A DNA stretch of 64,000 bases from Gigantopelta aegis (GCF_016097555.1 NC_054704.1:46802413-46866412), one strand, 5' to 3'. Numbered from the stretch's first letter, positions 36,001 to 47,261 are shown. Notes: a model not told the origin generated them from the letters alone. Program-made: numbers and translations.

Positions 36001-39000
36001 AATTTTTGACCCTTAAATTCTTTTGAGTAGTATATTATTTGGCACCCAAGATTTATGATTTTAATGATGAACACTACACTGCCACTTCCATTGTTTTTAT
36101 AAGTGGTGATATCCCGGTTTAAGGGAATCGAATGCTCTGATGGCCCAAATACTTTATGGGCCATTGGGATTACCAGCAATGTGCAGAAACGTTTATACAT
36201 GTACTATTTATTTTTTTAAATATCGAAATGAACCACACTTCGTAAATTGGGAAACGGTGCACCGAACTGTGGGTCTAAAACCGTCGTTTTCGGTAACATT
36301 GAATAATCGTCCCATCCCTAGTGGTTAATGAAAATGGCTTGCAAATTCAGCCCAGTGTTCGAGATTAAAAGTTTTGGGCAGTATCTGAGTTGGATACTAA
36401 CAATTCAAAATCTGGTATCCCACCTGAAAATTTAGTATCCCACTTAAATGAAATTCATAAATAACATCATAACAAACTTGGATGATACCATTCTAGTTCC
36501 CAATCTATTGCTACACCGCAATCGAAATCACGGAATTCGTGAAATTCGCAATCAAACGGAATTGGCAAAAAGATTTGCTGCATCTATTTTTGTGTAATAC
36601 TGACATAAATTAATATTTAGCAGTAATCAGTAAGTGTTTCTGACATTACTAATGATAAACATACCAGCATCAATTTTCTGCAGATGTGGAATCAATATCT
36701 CAAATTTGAAGGGAGGAAACATCCAACAAAAACAATAGCGACTTAGCAGTTCCCAGCATTAGACTGGGTACGAGTTGGGGGGAGATATTGTTACGGCATA
36801 GCATTAGACTGAGTAAGAGCTCAAAAATATTGTTACTTAACTTCACCAGTAAATGACGACTTTCACTGTTTCAACAAAAAATAAAAATGCAGGATTAAAA
36901 AACCCAAGAACCTTATGTGGGTTCTTGAAGTCTGGTATCCAAAATTAAATTCTGGTATCCCCGGGATACTGGGATACCGTTAATCTCGAACACTGCAGCC
37001 CATTATGTTTTTTGTCATTTTTAATGGGACTTGAAATGCTGTTTGTTAATGTAATGGTGGAAATAAGTATTTTTTAAAATTATATTTACAGGCTGCTCTT
37101 GGTGCTGGGTTCTCCAATCGAATTCCAGCACACACCGTCACACAAGCTTGTATATCATCAAATCAAGCAATTACCACAGGTAATTTTAACCACACAGTTT
37201 GACAATCAACATGCAAATTAGAACAGTGTGATTTTAAATTTTAACCTGTCATAAAATATGTTTGTAAATGATCTGTTTCAAAGTGTTTTCCTGCTACATC
37301 AGTGAACAAATCAGAATGCCCTAACAGCCAATGAAATGATATAATCTTCCACTAAAATGTACACATTTTTCAGTAAGAGTAGCCTGTGTGGCAGCAGCGG
37401 GTTTCCTCGCTTTCTCGATTTCTCGACAAAGTATTAAGATAGCCATATGTTAGACACCAAATAACCATAGTTCAGAAATGTGCTCGGGTGTCATTCAACA
37501 GATATTCTTTTCCTTATTTTCTCTTCTGTTTTTTTTACTTTGCTCTTACAATTTGGACATAATGTGTATTTTAAGCATGGTTTAAAAACAAAATATTTTT
37601 TTTTTTATCATTGTTATCTTCAGGAATTGGTATGATTACATCCGGACAATGTGACGTTGTTATTGCTGGTGGAGTGGAGTTCATGTCTGATGTCCCTATT
37701 CGTCACAGCCGCAAGATGCGTCAGCTGATGTTGACCATGAACAAAGCGAAAACCATCCCAGCTCGCCTCCAGCTCATCAGTCAGATGTTGTCACCAGCAG
37801 CTCTAATTCCAGAGGTATTCATTTCCTTTCACAAAAATAAGTTTAGATTGAATTACTTTTTTTGTAACTTGTTGTGGAGTGAAAAACATATCACTGAGAA
37901 ATAATTATCATGGCTGTAAGTCATTATTAGTATTTTTGTGATCTTTTTTTTTTTTTTTGGGGGTCTAGCTGGAGAAGACACTTTTATTACTGTGCCCCTA
38001 AAGTCTGAACCAAATTGTTAACAACTATGATAAATTATTCTCCTACCTTTAATAACTGTTAATTTTTCTCCACTTTTTGTCCAAACATTAATAAAAAAAA
38101 TTAAATAACATTGATTCCACATTTTAGACTGAAACCATATCACCTGTATCAACTTTGTTAAAATATCCTAGGACAAAACACATGCAATTTTTTACTGTCT
38201 GCCATTGTGCTTTTTTGTGGAATACTCTTCAAGGGGTGTGGAAACCTAAGTATGTGACATAATTAATCTGATGTCATGATGAGTGCGTTGTACCTTAGAT
38301 TATGTCATATCGACCCAGACGGCAGAAAACTGCATGTATTTTGCCCTATGTAATCTCAGCAAAGTCGATATCGGTGACATTGTTAAAGTCTCGTATGTGG
38401 AATCTGTGTCACTGTAATAGTTTTTTCATGATTTGTGTCTGGACAAAATTTGGGGAAAATCTAACAGTAATTAAATATAGAATAATTTATCTTAGTTGTT
38501 AACAATTTGGTTTGTACTTTAGTTATTTTAAGCTAAATAAGGCCATGATTTTAACTGGGGCTGGTAAAAAATGTATAATGTTAGAACAAATTATATTAAT
38601 GTTAGAAATATCTTTGTCATAGAACAGAGTTTTATATGCATGTGTTTAATTGGAATGTAAACCTGATTCTTTATCTTACATAGTTGCCGGCAGTAGCAGA
38701 ATTTTCTACAGGAGAAACTATGGGACATTCAGGAGACAGATTGGCTGCAGCATTTGGAATATCAAGACAAGAACAGGTAACTCAATAAAAATAAAAAAAC
38801 CAAGAAAAAAGTTAACAACTAATAATTCTGTTAACTGAAATCATGAGTCTGCAATATTTAAGTATACTAATAACAAACCTTATATTTGTGCCACAGATAA
38901 AAAAAAAATGTTTGTCGGATGATTAATTAATAGGTTCTTGTGGTGTTGTTAAATACAAAAACTTGGTTTAATTTCAGGATGAGTTTGCTCTGCGATCTCA

Positions 39001-41524
39001 CACATTGGCACAAGAAGCTTCGGATAAAGGCTATTTATCTGACAGACTGACGTACAAAGTTCCAGGTGAATTATTTTGTATCACCCAGTAACTAATGATT
39101 AAATAATTGATCTGCTCTAGTGGTGTTTTTAAAACAAATAAATACTTTGAGTTTGTTTTTTTGATGTAACTTTGTAGACTGGTATTTTGTATTACTGTCT
39201 CAAATGTAGGATGTGTTGTTTTATAAGCTAAAGCTATTGGTTTAAAATACTTTTAAGTCCAACACAGACCATAGTACCACTGATTTAGTTAGTCATATCT
39301 AATAATCTGTTTGAGGCCTCTTGAGAATTAAGGGGTGGGACGTAGCTCTGTGGTACAGCGCCCGCCTGATGCGTAATTGATCTAGGATCGATCCCTGTCA
39401 GTGGGCCCATTGGGCTGTTTCTCGTTCCAGTCGGTGCTCCACAACTGGTGTAACAAAGGCCCTGGTATGTTGGGATGGTGCATATAAAAGATCCCTGGCT
39501 GCTAATCGGAAAGAGTAGTCTATGAAGTGGCGATAGCGGGTTTCCACTCTCAATATCTGTGTGGTCCTTAATCACATGTCCGACACCATATAACCGTAAA
39601 TAAAATGTGTTGAGTGCTTCGTTAAATAAAAACATTTCCTTCCTTCCTTCTGAGAATTAAAAATGTTGGCATAAACAATTTAGGAGTTAAGCAAAAACAA
39701 ATGTAGGTAACCCATTTTGTTTAGCATAACCCTTCGTGATACCCCTAAATTTTATGCATGAACGAAATGGTGAGTTACTCAAAACTAAAATTGTGAGATT
39801 GACATGCACCTTGATGTTCTTACAGTTTTCAGAATCCTGGGTTTTTTATTTTAGGTGTAACAGAGCCTGTTGCTGCAGACAATGGTATAAGGGTTTCTTC
39901 AATGGCACAGATGTCCAAGCTGAAGGCAGCTTTTGTTAAACCGCATGGCACTGTCACTGCAGCTAATTCATCTTTCCTGGTATTTACAATTTTAATGCTT
40001 ATCAGGGGTTGTTAAAACAAAGCTTTAGTTTTGAACTGAACACTCATTATAAATTTATCTCCGTCCATCCGTCCCAAATATTATTTTCCTGATGGGTTTT
40101 TTAACAATGCCATGAGATATGGACCTGACATTTTGTATATAGCTTTATCATGTACTGTTACAGATCAGTGTTTGACTTTCATGGTGAATTACACATTTTT
40201 AAGCATTATGGCTCTTAAACATAGGAGATATAAAAATGTGTTGGGTCTGGTAGGGGACATGTAGTGCTTTAGCAGTACTCTCAAAATGCTTGTTAAAGTT
40301 TTAAAAATTGAATGGTTAACCTGATACAAAAAAGTCAGATAGATCTGGTACAGGTATATGACTTTTAATCAAATATAATAACCACAGTGAAAGCTCTCAA
40401 AACCGGAATTCTCTCAAACAGGATGTTTCTCACCTTCCCCTTTTAAATATCAGTACAAAAGAGAACCTCTCTAAACTGGATACCCCTTAAAACCGGACAT
40501 TTTACTTGGTCCTGAGTGTCCGGTTTAAGGGGCTTTCACTGTATTAATATTCCTGTTTTATGTTTTTTCAAAATAAGGCACATAGGTAAATAGCCTTTAT
40601 AATATTCTTTTTACAAAATGTTTCTCAGCAAGATTTTCCAAGATAGGTAGGTGTTTTTTCTGTTTAAATCCCAATATATTGTTGAACCATTTAGTGAAGC
40701 AGTTTGAATGAAGGTGTATGCCATAGCTTTGTTATTAATATTTTGCTTCCATTATGCCACAGAAGGAAAAAGATTATCATAAATTAGTTAATGAAATCTA
40801 CAAGTCATATCAACATTGAAGATCTCTTAATAAAACAGACGGAATCTGATATTTTGAAAATTGTAGTGTATGATTTGTGTACCGCCTACTAATACACATA
40901 AACGCTTTGTGAAAGTAAAATAAATCATGTTACGTTTGTAAATATTTTCAGACCGATGGAGCCTCGGCCTGTTTGATAATGTCTGAAGAGGCAGCCCTCG
41001 CGAGGGGATTCAAACCCATTGCCTATCTTAGAGATTACATGTATGTCTCTCAGGATCCCACTGATCAGTTACTCCTCGGGTACGTTGTTTTTAAGGTTTA
41101 AATCCTAACTTGTAAAACCTTGGAGTGTGTGTTTTTATTTCACCATGTACACATTATTCACAGCACATTTGAAGACTTGCCTCATGAAATCTGGAGCCGT
41201 CTGTAAATGTTTTGTGACTGTTGTATGCCAGACTTGTTCTCCTCTGCCTGCCCCCACCCCCCCACCCCCCACCCCCACCCCAAAGAGAAAATGTCAACTG
41301 TGGACACAAGATGTTCTTAAATTATGCAAATATATATCATATTCACTACACTGTCTGTATTTCTGCATACCTAAGACAGGGCTTCTAGATTATGGTAGCC
41401 CCACTCCCATGCCTAGTGATGTTGGGCTAGTAAATAACTACTTTTGCCATGCCCGATGACTAGTGAATTTATTTTTGGTCAGATGTTGCAGTTAAGTTTA
41501 TTTTGCAAACATGAATATCCTTCC

Positions 41525-41569
<45 letters not shown>

Positions 41570-44500
41570 CCTCCCCAATGTTAGTGTTTTTAAGATCTAT
41601 CTTCCTCTAATAGTCTTTAGGTGTCATATCTGATTATTACTATTATTATTACTATTATTTAGTAAAATTGTATTGACTTAAAGTAAAGTAGGGCTAGTGA
41701 ATTATTAATCATGGCCAGTAAAAAAAATTAATCACTGATCCCATGGCTAGTGGAAGCCCTGCCTAAGAGTTCCTGAAAAGGGGATTCATTCAGTTTTCCT
41801 ATTTCCTCACTTGTTCTGTTCTTAAGGTTAAATCTTTTTGTAGTTTGGTGATTATAAACTAAAATATGAAGTGGAAAATCTATGGGGCTCATGAATTGTA
41901 TTTCACAAATCCACACTTCCTTGTACGTTGTACTGGTTTACAATGTTTATGTTAAACTGGTTTACAAGGTACAAATTTTGTCAGTTGTGTGTTCGAATCC
42001 CTGACCCAAACATACAAAACATTCAAATTGTTTGAAAAACAATCTACACTTAGAACAATAGTTTGTCATCACAAGTATGGATTAATTTAGCAGATTTTAC
42101 ATGTTGTAGATGTGCAACTGCAGATCAGCTAATGAAACAACAAGTTCTGCATTTAAATATTCCAGAAAGGGTGAACAGTTTCCCTCATTATATTTGATCT
42201 CTTTTTGGTTATGTATATAAATATAGAAATTTAGCATTTTTGTTACATGCTGCAAATGTATTATTGCAGTCCAGCTTATGGAACACCAAAGATTCTTGAC
42301 AAGGCCGGCCTCAAATTGTCAGACATCAGTGTGTTTGAATACCATGAAGCTTTCGCTGTAAGTCAAACAGTTTAAATATTGTTCAAGTGTTTATACTTTT
42401 TGCATTTAACAGTTGACTAAGAGGATGGCAAACAATTATTGAAATGACTGCCTGAGTATGGATTTTGATTGTCTGCTTTACACATAAATTTAGACAAATG
42501 TTATTAATATTGAAATAAATCAGTAACATGTACAATCCTTTTTGAGGTAACATTTTCTAGAATTTGTAGTAGTGTTTTGTTGGTAATGTCTTAGGTTGGA
42601 CGTTCAGTTTGAATTACACTGAATATGTCTACTCTGCCATCTGTTTGCACTAAATAATTTAAATATTTCCAATAGTATTTCATTGTCTTACATCTGATTA
42701 GTAAAGCAAGAACCATTTAACTTTCCCACTACTTGATCATGAAGACTTGTACTTGATTAACTGATCAGTGCACTGCTAACTTGATTAACTAGAACACTAA
42801 ATATTTACATATTGAGCTTGTGTGTACATTTGTTATCCTATTAACTTTATTCCTCATAACTTTCTTTTCTAGGGTCAGATTCTGGCAAATCTTAAAGCTT
42901 TGGACTCTGACTTTTTTGCCAAAACCTACATGGGAAGGCAAAGCAAGGTACAATTGGAAGAAATTTTAAATCTTAATCTGATATGAATACTGTTGCTCCT
43001 AAGTAATAGTAATAAAAATTCTGATGCATCTGCAAATTAATCTTTTAAAAAACTGACTAAATTTTTTCTTTTACGAAAGGACCATAAACACATTGGCACT
43101 TATTGATTAGGATATTAATAGTTGTATTTCTCATTATCCTATTAATTACTTAAGTATGAGTTGTGGCCATTATTAACGTCAGTTGATTACAAATATAAAA
43201 ATTGACTTGCTTCTAGATAGATTTCAAAAGTATGGATTGTAGAATGCTGGATGTGAATAAATTTTAAAATGATGTAATGCTTTTCTACAATAATCTGTTT
43301 TTCAGTTTGGATCCCCACCATTGGAGAAATTTAACACTTGGGGTGGTTCCCTCTCTCTCGGCCATCCATTTGGGGCAACTGGAGTTCGGTTGGTGACAAC
43401 AGCTGCTAATCGCTTGAAGAAAGAAGATGGACAGTATGGACTAGTTGCAGCTTGTGCAGCTGGAGGACTTGTTAGTATTTTAATTTACTCTCAGTTGTGC
43501 TTACAGGAAGATGAAATTTAAAATTCATGTACAATGATTCAAAAGCATATTTTAGTTCTTTGCATAACTTTCTAGCACATTAGTATGTAAAAAGTGTGCA
43601 TTTTGGAGGCAGTGGGATTCATCTATTTGGTAGGATTAGCTTATGTGATGGCAGTATTATAAGACTTCTTCATATGTGGTCATGTGGGATAGAAAAAGTA
43701 CACCCGAGGTGGTGAAAATTTCGACCTGGGACGAGGCTTGCCGAGTCCCATGGTCAAAATTGTCACCAACGAGGGTGTACTCTTTCTATCCCACATGACC
43801 GCATATGATGGGAGTCTTTTTCTCTCATTCATTCGGTAAATAAAGTATTATTTTACACGAACAGACAAAGATGGCTGAACAAGTAACTTTTTTATTTGAC
43901 CATTTTGTCATAAATAAACTACACTGTCGTATTTGCCGTGGTTGTTTCATGTGTGTTAAATAAAATTTAACACTACAAATTAACAAGATAGCTTTTAAAA
44001 TGAAGGTTTTAATAACAAAATATTAATTTAAAACTGTGTCGAATGACCTCATGTCACCGCCTCACATTAATATGACGTCATATATTACCAACGACGTCAT
44101 GTTAAATGCAAGCGCGTGATATCCCATGTAAGATAGAAATATTTTACATGGCTTTCTTTCATGGATAGCTTTGTTCCATATACCTGAGGATGAGAGAAAA
44201 AAGAATCCTTCATATGTATCCATGTGGGACAGGGCTATTCCACCTGAGGGTACATAATTTGTTGTCAGGGACGAGGCTTGTCACTGACATCATATTATGT
44301 ACCTGCAGGTTTCCTTGTTCTTATGAAATACAAAAAGCATTTCTTGCGTTATTTTGTCGTTTAAAGACATCACCCAGTGTTAATATCAGCTCTAACAATA
44401 GAAGTCACATGGTCATGCAAGACCGATTTATTCCGCATGAGCTGACATCATGGAAGACGCCTGTCTTGCATGGCTAGGGATGGGAGAAAGTTTCATCTTT

Positions 44501-44957
44501 GTTTAGACCAAATGTCGCAATAATGAGTCCCCAAATAGCTGCTGTTTAAGATGTGCTTACGAGTCAAGTCAGACCATTTGTCTTCAGATACTCAATATTT
44601 CACACCTACTAGAAACCAAAATAACTTTCTTTTTCTGACATACTCTTTGCAACCATGGCCATTTCTTACTACCGGTAATGGTAAAATCTAAAGTAGCAGG
44701 ACAGACATGACATTCGTTCATAGCTACCATTCAAAAAGACAGTTGATTCATTAGTTGAAATTTATATATTGTATTTTATTTTACTGCTTGATTTTTTTTT
44801 TTTATTACAGTTTGTCTCATAAAAATAATTTTTATGTACCTATCTAGTGACTTGTAATATTCTTGTGCTTTACTAATATCTTAAGTGCATTTTTAATTAT
44901 ATTTTCTCTTTGTTTTAGGGACATGTGATGATTGTGGAGCGATACCCTTCCAAATAG
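24022..44957 (+). CDS. HADHB: Mitochondrial trifunctional protein beta subunit (3-ketoacyl-CoA thiolase), complete
   Basis: Fifteen coding exons: 24022-24076, 27770-27823, 29950-30082, 30973-31004, 31876-31943, 37092-37179, 37624-37814, 38684-38776, 38978-39065, 39855-39979, 40952-41079, 42270-42357, 42873-42947, 43306-43470, 44919-44957. They give a 473-aa protein, close to the ~474 aa of the human enzyme, and every junction keeps the frame. The start has a strong context (A at -3, G at +4) and opens an Arg-containing presequence of about 40 residues. Thiolase features: nucleophile Cys134 in [10 protein letters not shown], His377 in EYHEAFA, His426 in GHPFGATG and acid/base Cys456 in VAACAAGG. 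It cleaves long-chain 3-ketoacyl-CoA to acetyl-CoA and a shortened acyl-CoA, in an alpha/beta complex with HADHA. Exon 14 uses a weaker GTTAGT donor, and the final exon codes only 12 residues plus the stop. The family's usual GGQGH is GGLGH here. Confidence 0.97.
24387..25648. mobile_element. DNA element with minisatellite-like inverted ends (CAGTTCGCCCCC)
   Basis: The left arm (24387-24500) and inverse right arm (25505-25648) share TCGCCCCCAAG-CAGTTCGCCCC. Both consist of short units like CAGTTCGCCCCC in varying number. A SINE (24517-24812) is nested inside. Target duplication not resolved. In HADHB intron 1. Confidence 0.6.
24517..24812 (-). mobile_element. SINE, head A + tail 1
   Basis: Reverse orientation: tail 1 (TTATTTAACGACGCACTCAA), body, then head A with inverted B box GGGGATCGATCCC and A-box region TTTACCACTGTTCTACG. 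Near full length. Confidence 0.8.
26196..26805. mobile_element. DNA repeat copy 2 (AAGGTCGACGACAG family), uninterrupted
   Basis: Left end AAGGTCAACAAGTCACTTTT...CTTGTTTTGGCTTTGTACAC and inverse right end AAGGTCGATGACAGTCACTT...CTTGTTTTGGCTTCGTACAC form terminal repeats of about 60-70 bp. It carries the empty TTAA (26405-26408) where copy 1 has an insertion. In HADHB intron 1. Confidence 0.7.
27425..27515. repeat. Dispersed repeat fragment shared with 58870-58965
   Basis: TGGACTGCTTTTTGCAGGC and flanks match the inverse of the segment in the ATAD2 intron at 58870-58965 (CACCT, AAAATGGACTGCTTTTC, CTATTT). Family unknown. Confidence 0.5.
28191..29127 (+). mobile_element. SINE, head A + tail 1, split by a MULE-like element
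   Basis: Head and first half at 28191-28341 (GACGTAGCCCAGTGGTAAAG, then GGATCG-TTCCCCGTC); second half and tail 1 at 28947-29127 with a TTCC-repeat end. The SINE's own duplication CATC(G/A)GTAATTAA lies at 28178-28190 and 29128-29140. The insert at 28342-28937 came later. In HADHB intron 2. Confidence 0.85.
28342..28937. mobile_element. MULE-like non-autonomous DNA element (596 bp) inside a SINE
   Basis: Terminal inverted repeats of about 110 bp differ at about two positions (start CAATCTAATTAAAATTAGCT). A perfect 9-bp duplication GTACTATCC lies at 28333-28341 and 28938-28946; removing the element and one copy restores the SINE. The interior matches the 4079-4528 element inverted, including a frame reading [16 protein letters not shown] (HFAFYSVIREHTNSKN there). 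No transposase. Confidence 0.85.
29570..29780 (+). mobile_element. pogo/Tigger-like element, one end only
   Basis: CAGTCAAACCTGTCTTAAGC followed by GGCCAC and subterminal GTGGCCG/GGTGGTC motifs, in the style of Tigger ends. The partner end was not found. Confidence 0.45.
30341..30854 (+). mobile_element. SINE, head B + tail 1, with internal duplication
   Basis: Head B reads GGCCTTGGTGGCGTCGTGGT and TGGGTTCAGATCCCA (T-arm-like). The body is shared with SINE A from about GCCATGGTTTGTGCTATCC onward. A ~119-bp 3' segment (30574-30692) is repeated at 30693 onward, joined at GATCCC. The end is (TTTC)n. The duplication TTCTTTGGTGTTG lies at 30328-30340 and 30855-30867. Confidence 0.85.
32283..32679 (+). 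mobile_element. SINE, head B + tail 2
   Basis: Head B (GGCCTCGGTGGCGTCGTGGC), shared body, then tail 2 (GACCATATGTTTGACGTCCA ... AATGTGCTCTAGCGGCGTCG). The 14-bp duplication TTTGTAAAATACTT lies at 32269-32282 and 32680-32693. Confidence 0.87.
33166..33557 (+). mobile_element. SINE, head B + tail 1
   Basis: Head B, body and tail 1 complete with (TTTC)n end. Flanks TAATAAAAGCAAA and TAATATAAGCAAA form a 13-bp duplication with one change. Confidence 0.85.
34425..36034 (+). mobile_element. Tc1/mariner element (Tc1 group), full length 1.6 kb
   Basis: Perfect 28-bp terminal inverted repeats starting TATACTACTCAAAAG at 34425-34452 and 36007-36034, including TA target bases. One transposase gene inside, broken by two frame changes. 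It lies in HADHB intron 5 in the same orientation as the host gene. Identical ends and few lesions indicate a fairly recent insertion. Confidence 0.93.
34793..35819 (+). pseudogene. Tc1 transposase, frameshifted
   Basis: Starts [20 protein letters not shown] (HTH region, then [14 protein letters not shown]). The first catalytic Asp is in VMFTDESRF. The frame changes at about 35385-35405, and the second Asp (LQDDNARPH) and Glu ([11 protein letters not shown]) are read in another frame, 34 residues apart (DD34E). A second frame change near 35735 precedes the C-terminal tail, which ends at TAA 35817-35819. Non-functional as it stands. Confidence 0.9.
36041..36322. repeat. hAT-like repeat remnant
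   Basis: The inverse reads TAGGGATGGGACGATTATTC from about 36320, a hAT-type end. The partner end is not found, and it overlaps the edge of the older element around the Tc1 copy. Confidence 0.35.
36353..36995. mobile_element. hAT-like element with CAGTGTTCG ends (643 bp)
   Basis: Ends CAGTGTTCGAGATTAA on both sides (inverted), flanked by CAGCC at 36348-36352 and 36996-37000. Same terminal octamer and 5-bp duplication length as the element at 11113-12849. TCTGGTATCC recurs internally. It ends 96 bp upstream of HADHB exon 6. Confidence 0.6.
37372..37503 (+). mobile_element. SINE body/tail-2 relic
   Basis: AGAGTAGCCTGTGTGGCAGC-AGCGGGTTTCCTC, then CCATATGTTAGACACCAAAT and ATGTGCTCGGGTGTCATTCA. 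Head missing and diverged. Lies 120 bp upstream of HADHB exon 7. Confidence 0.6.
39332..39650 (+). mobile_element. SINE, head A + tail 1
   Basis: GACGTAGCTCTGTGGTACAG (A box), GGATCGATCCC (B box), body and tail 1 ending in (TTCC)n. The 10-bp duplication TGAGAATTAA lies at 39322-39331 and 39651-39660. In HADHB intron 9. Confidence 0.85.
40385..40541. mobile_element. Short pogo/Tigger-like MITE (157 bp)
   Basis: CAGTGAAAGCTCTCAAAACC at the left, and inverse right end CAGTGAAAGCCCCTTAAACC. Internal CTCTCTAAACTGGA motifs. TA remains only on the right side. Confidence 0.65.
41377..41761. mobile_element. hAT-like MITE (385 bp)
   Basis: CAGGGCTTCTAG left end and inverse CAGGGCTTCCACTAGCC right end, flanked by CCTAAGA at 41370-41376 and 41762-41768. 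It contains GGGCTAGT repeats and a 42-bp C run. CAGGG ends are typical of hAT. Confidence 0.65.
41526..41567. repeat. Poly-C tract (42 bp)
   Basis: Uninterrupted C run inside the hAT-like MITE of HADHB intron 11; a likely assembly-fragile point. Confidence 0.93.
43650..43832. repeat. Hairpin element 1 in the last HADHB intron
   Basis: CATGTGGGATAGAAAAAGTA... on the left and its inverse from ...TCTTTCTATCCCACATG pair over about 60 bp. The centre is GGGACGAGGCTTGCCGAGTC. No target duplication resolved. Confidence 0.65.
44180..44335. repeat. Hairpin element 2, related to element 1
   Basis: CATATGTATCCATGTGGGAC...GGGACGAGGCTTGTCACTGA repeats the order of motifs in element 1, with its own imperfect inverted arms (GGTACATAAT / ATTATGTACC). 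Confidence 0.55.
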
Positions 44958-45093
44958 TTCATGATTTTCTTGTGAACAAAAGCACGTCAATGCAGTTGTG
45001 TACACCAGTTACTGACAAAGAACCGTGTGCGTGTGTGTGTTGAAAGAGCACCAAGTGTTTTGTGAACACAGCTTTGTATGCCTGTTGGAAAAA

Positions 45094-45099
45094 AATAAA
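45094..45099 (+). terminator. First candidate HADHB poly(A) signal
   Basis: AATAAA about 140 bp after the HADHB stop codon. Further AATAAA hexamers lie at 45841-45846 and 45982-45987. Which is used cannot be told from sequence, so the 3' UTR is roughly 0.15 to 1.05 kb. Confidence 0.45.
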
Positions 45100-46327
45100 A
45101 GAGAGGACATTTTGTCCAGCTGTCGACTGGGAATATTGTGTGCGTCAGAATGTTAGAAATGATGTCTGGAATATTTATCATGTACTGTGTGTAATTTTTT
45201 TTTGTAAATTTAAAGTTGGAAGATTAATACTTGTGGAAATTATGTGTAATTGTTTGTTAGGGTATGTATGACCTGTGAGGTTTCACAGTGCTGACCCCAG
45301 TTCATGTTGATATTCTCAGAAAGGGGACATAAAATTGATCGCTCTAGGTGAACGAATTGTTTTTCTCCATTCAGGTATAGTGCCCAATGACTGGTATAAA
45401 AAATGCAATCCTTTGCTGCTATTCGGTGGAAGTAGCCTATGTATGATCGCAGTGGATGATTTCCTCCGTCAATTTCCAATCCAAGTGTGGTATAATTACC
45501 TATGTTAAACATTAAATAGCTCTTTCAGTAAAACATTCTCATTCTCTCTCCCGCCCCCCCCCCCCTTTTTTTTTTTTTTTTTGGTCATTGCATTTTAACA
45601 ACTAACATTTTCTAACCATTTATTTCACATTTATTTCCATTATTGAGATGTCCATCTGGATAGAAACATCTATAGCTTGAATATGTTGGTTGGCTTACTG
45701 GCAGAGGCACTGTAAGAATGTTTTTTATGTGTATATACGTCCATGTTTGAAGTTTCTAGCGGTGCTGCATAAAGAATCCACATAATTTTCACTTGTGATT
45801 TTGTATATACATGCATTCTTACTGGTCACGTCTGATTTATAATAAATACACAAAATTACTTGGTGTTACTGTTTTATCATACAACTATATACTTCTAGTT
45901 AACCAGTAATACCTTCATAAATTTAGTGTTCTTTTATATCTTCAAAAACCAGCTTTAAAAGAAATATTAATATCTTTTCCAAATAAAACTTATTTATTTA
46001 ATGGTGCTTACACAAGTGTGTCAAGTATTGTTTATTATGGTGTGGCTCTGGCATTCAAGTCATCACCTTGGAGTAGCCAAGTGGATGTCTTTAAATTAAA
46101 AAATTTATACCAGGGCACAATATTTCATGTAAACCACCATTTTATTCACAGCTCGATTCACAGAAGCTGCCAAGTGGTTACATGTTGAACCATTAAATTC
46201 AAAAATTTAATTTCAAATCTAATAATTGCCAGAAATTTGTTATTCATATATTCCAAGAATATAGACTGAAACATGCCAACTTGTTGCAAATTGGGACGGG
46301 GATATAACTGTCGAAAGTGTTTACCAG

Positions 46328-46556
46328 AGTTCTCGTTCCAGCCAGTGCACCACGACTGGTATATCAAAGGCCGTAGTATGTGCTATCCTGTCTCTGAAAT
46401 GGTGCATATAAAAGATCCCTTGCTGCCAATTGAAAAAAAAAGAAAAAAAAAGAGTAGCTCATGAATTGGCGACAGCGGGTTTCCTCTGAATGTGTATGGT
46501 TTTTAGCCATATAACCGTAAATAAAATGTGTCGAGTGCGTAAATAAAGCATTTCCT
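46328..46556 (+). mobile_element. SINE A, tail 1, 5'-truncated
   Basis: Starts at TCTCGTTCCAGCCAGTGCAC, after the point where the head would end, and runs through tail 1. The 10-bp duplication TGTTTACCAG lies at 46318-46327 and 46557-46566. An A-rich expansion sits after CAATTG. Confidence 0.8.
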
Positions 46557-47261
46557 TGTTTACCAGTGATGCTGGTGAAGTAGGATTGAAGCATCTCATT
46601 CTCAGATTCTGGTATGTCAAAGGCATGTAGGAAAGTGTATATAGTGTTGGTAATGTTTGAACAATGTTCAAAAGATTTGTAATCTTGTCTGATGAATTAT
46701 ACATTTGATCTGCATTATTATTTATTACGAGCGATTGACTTGCTAGGTTAAAGGTGCAATCTGGAGCATATTTTATTTAGAGTAGGCTGTGTGTTCAGTC
46801 GGGCTGTTGGAATTTAGTGAGAACAAATTCTTAAAATTCCACTAAATGAATACAATTCAAACAAGTCCTGTTGGTGAAAAATATCGTTACACGTTGAGAA
46901 TTGTTGGAATCCATCTTTAATTAAATTCTGTGTTCATTTGAGATTCTGAATTCTAAAATTACCAAACAAACATGCCCAGAACGAGACATATTTTCTTCCT
47001 ATTATATGAAGTGCCATTCTTCAAATGTTCACTAAAGGAGAAGTATGTCGCATTCAGTTTTAGTAAACCATAGAATTCCCTTTTAGGATTACATGTAACA
47101 AACAGAAAAGATTTTTTTTTTAAAAGCGAGAGAAAGGACATCTATGGTGATGGCTTCAATCTTGTCAAACCATTGGATGAAAGACATTTCTTTTTTCAAT
47201 TAGTTTACAGTGGTTACAAATAAGACAGTTGTTCAGCTATTTAAGCATGAGGCAAGTTTTA

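Larger units (their letters stand above)
34019..36076. mobile_element. Possible CAGTGTTC-ended element hosting the Tc1 insertion
   Basis: CAGTGTTCTCACTAGG at 34019 and an inverse-like end TAGTGTTCATC near 36076 flank the Tc1 copy. AAGGCGGTGTA on its left continues as GGCACCCAAGATTTATG on its right. No clean target duplication, so the outer element is tentative. Confidence 0.3.
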
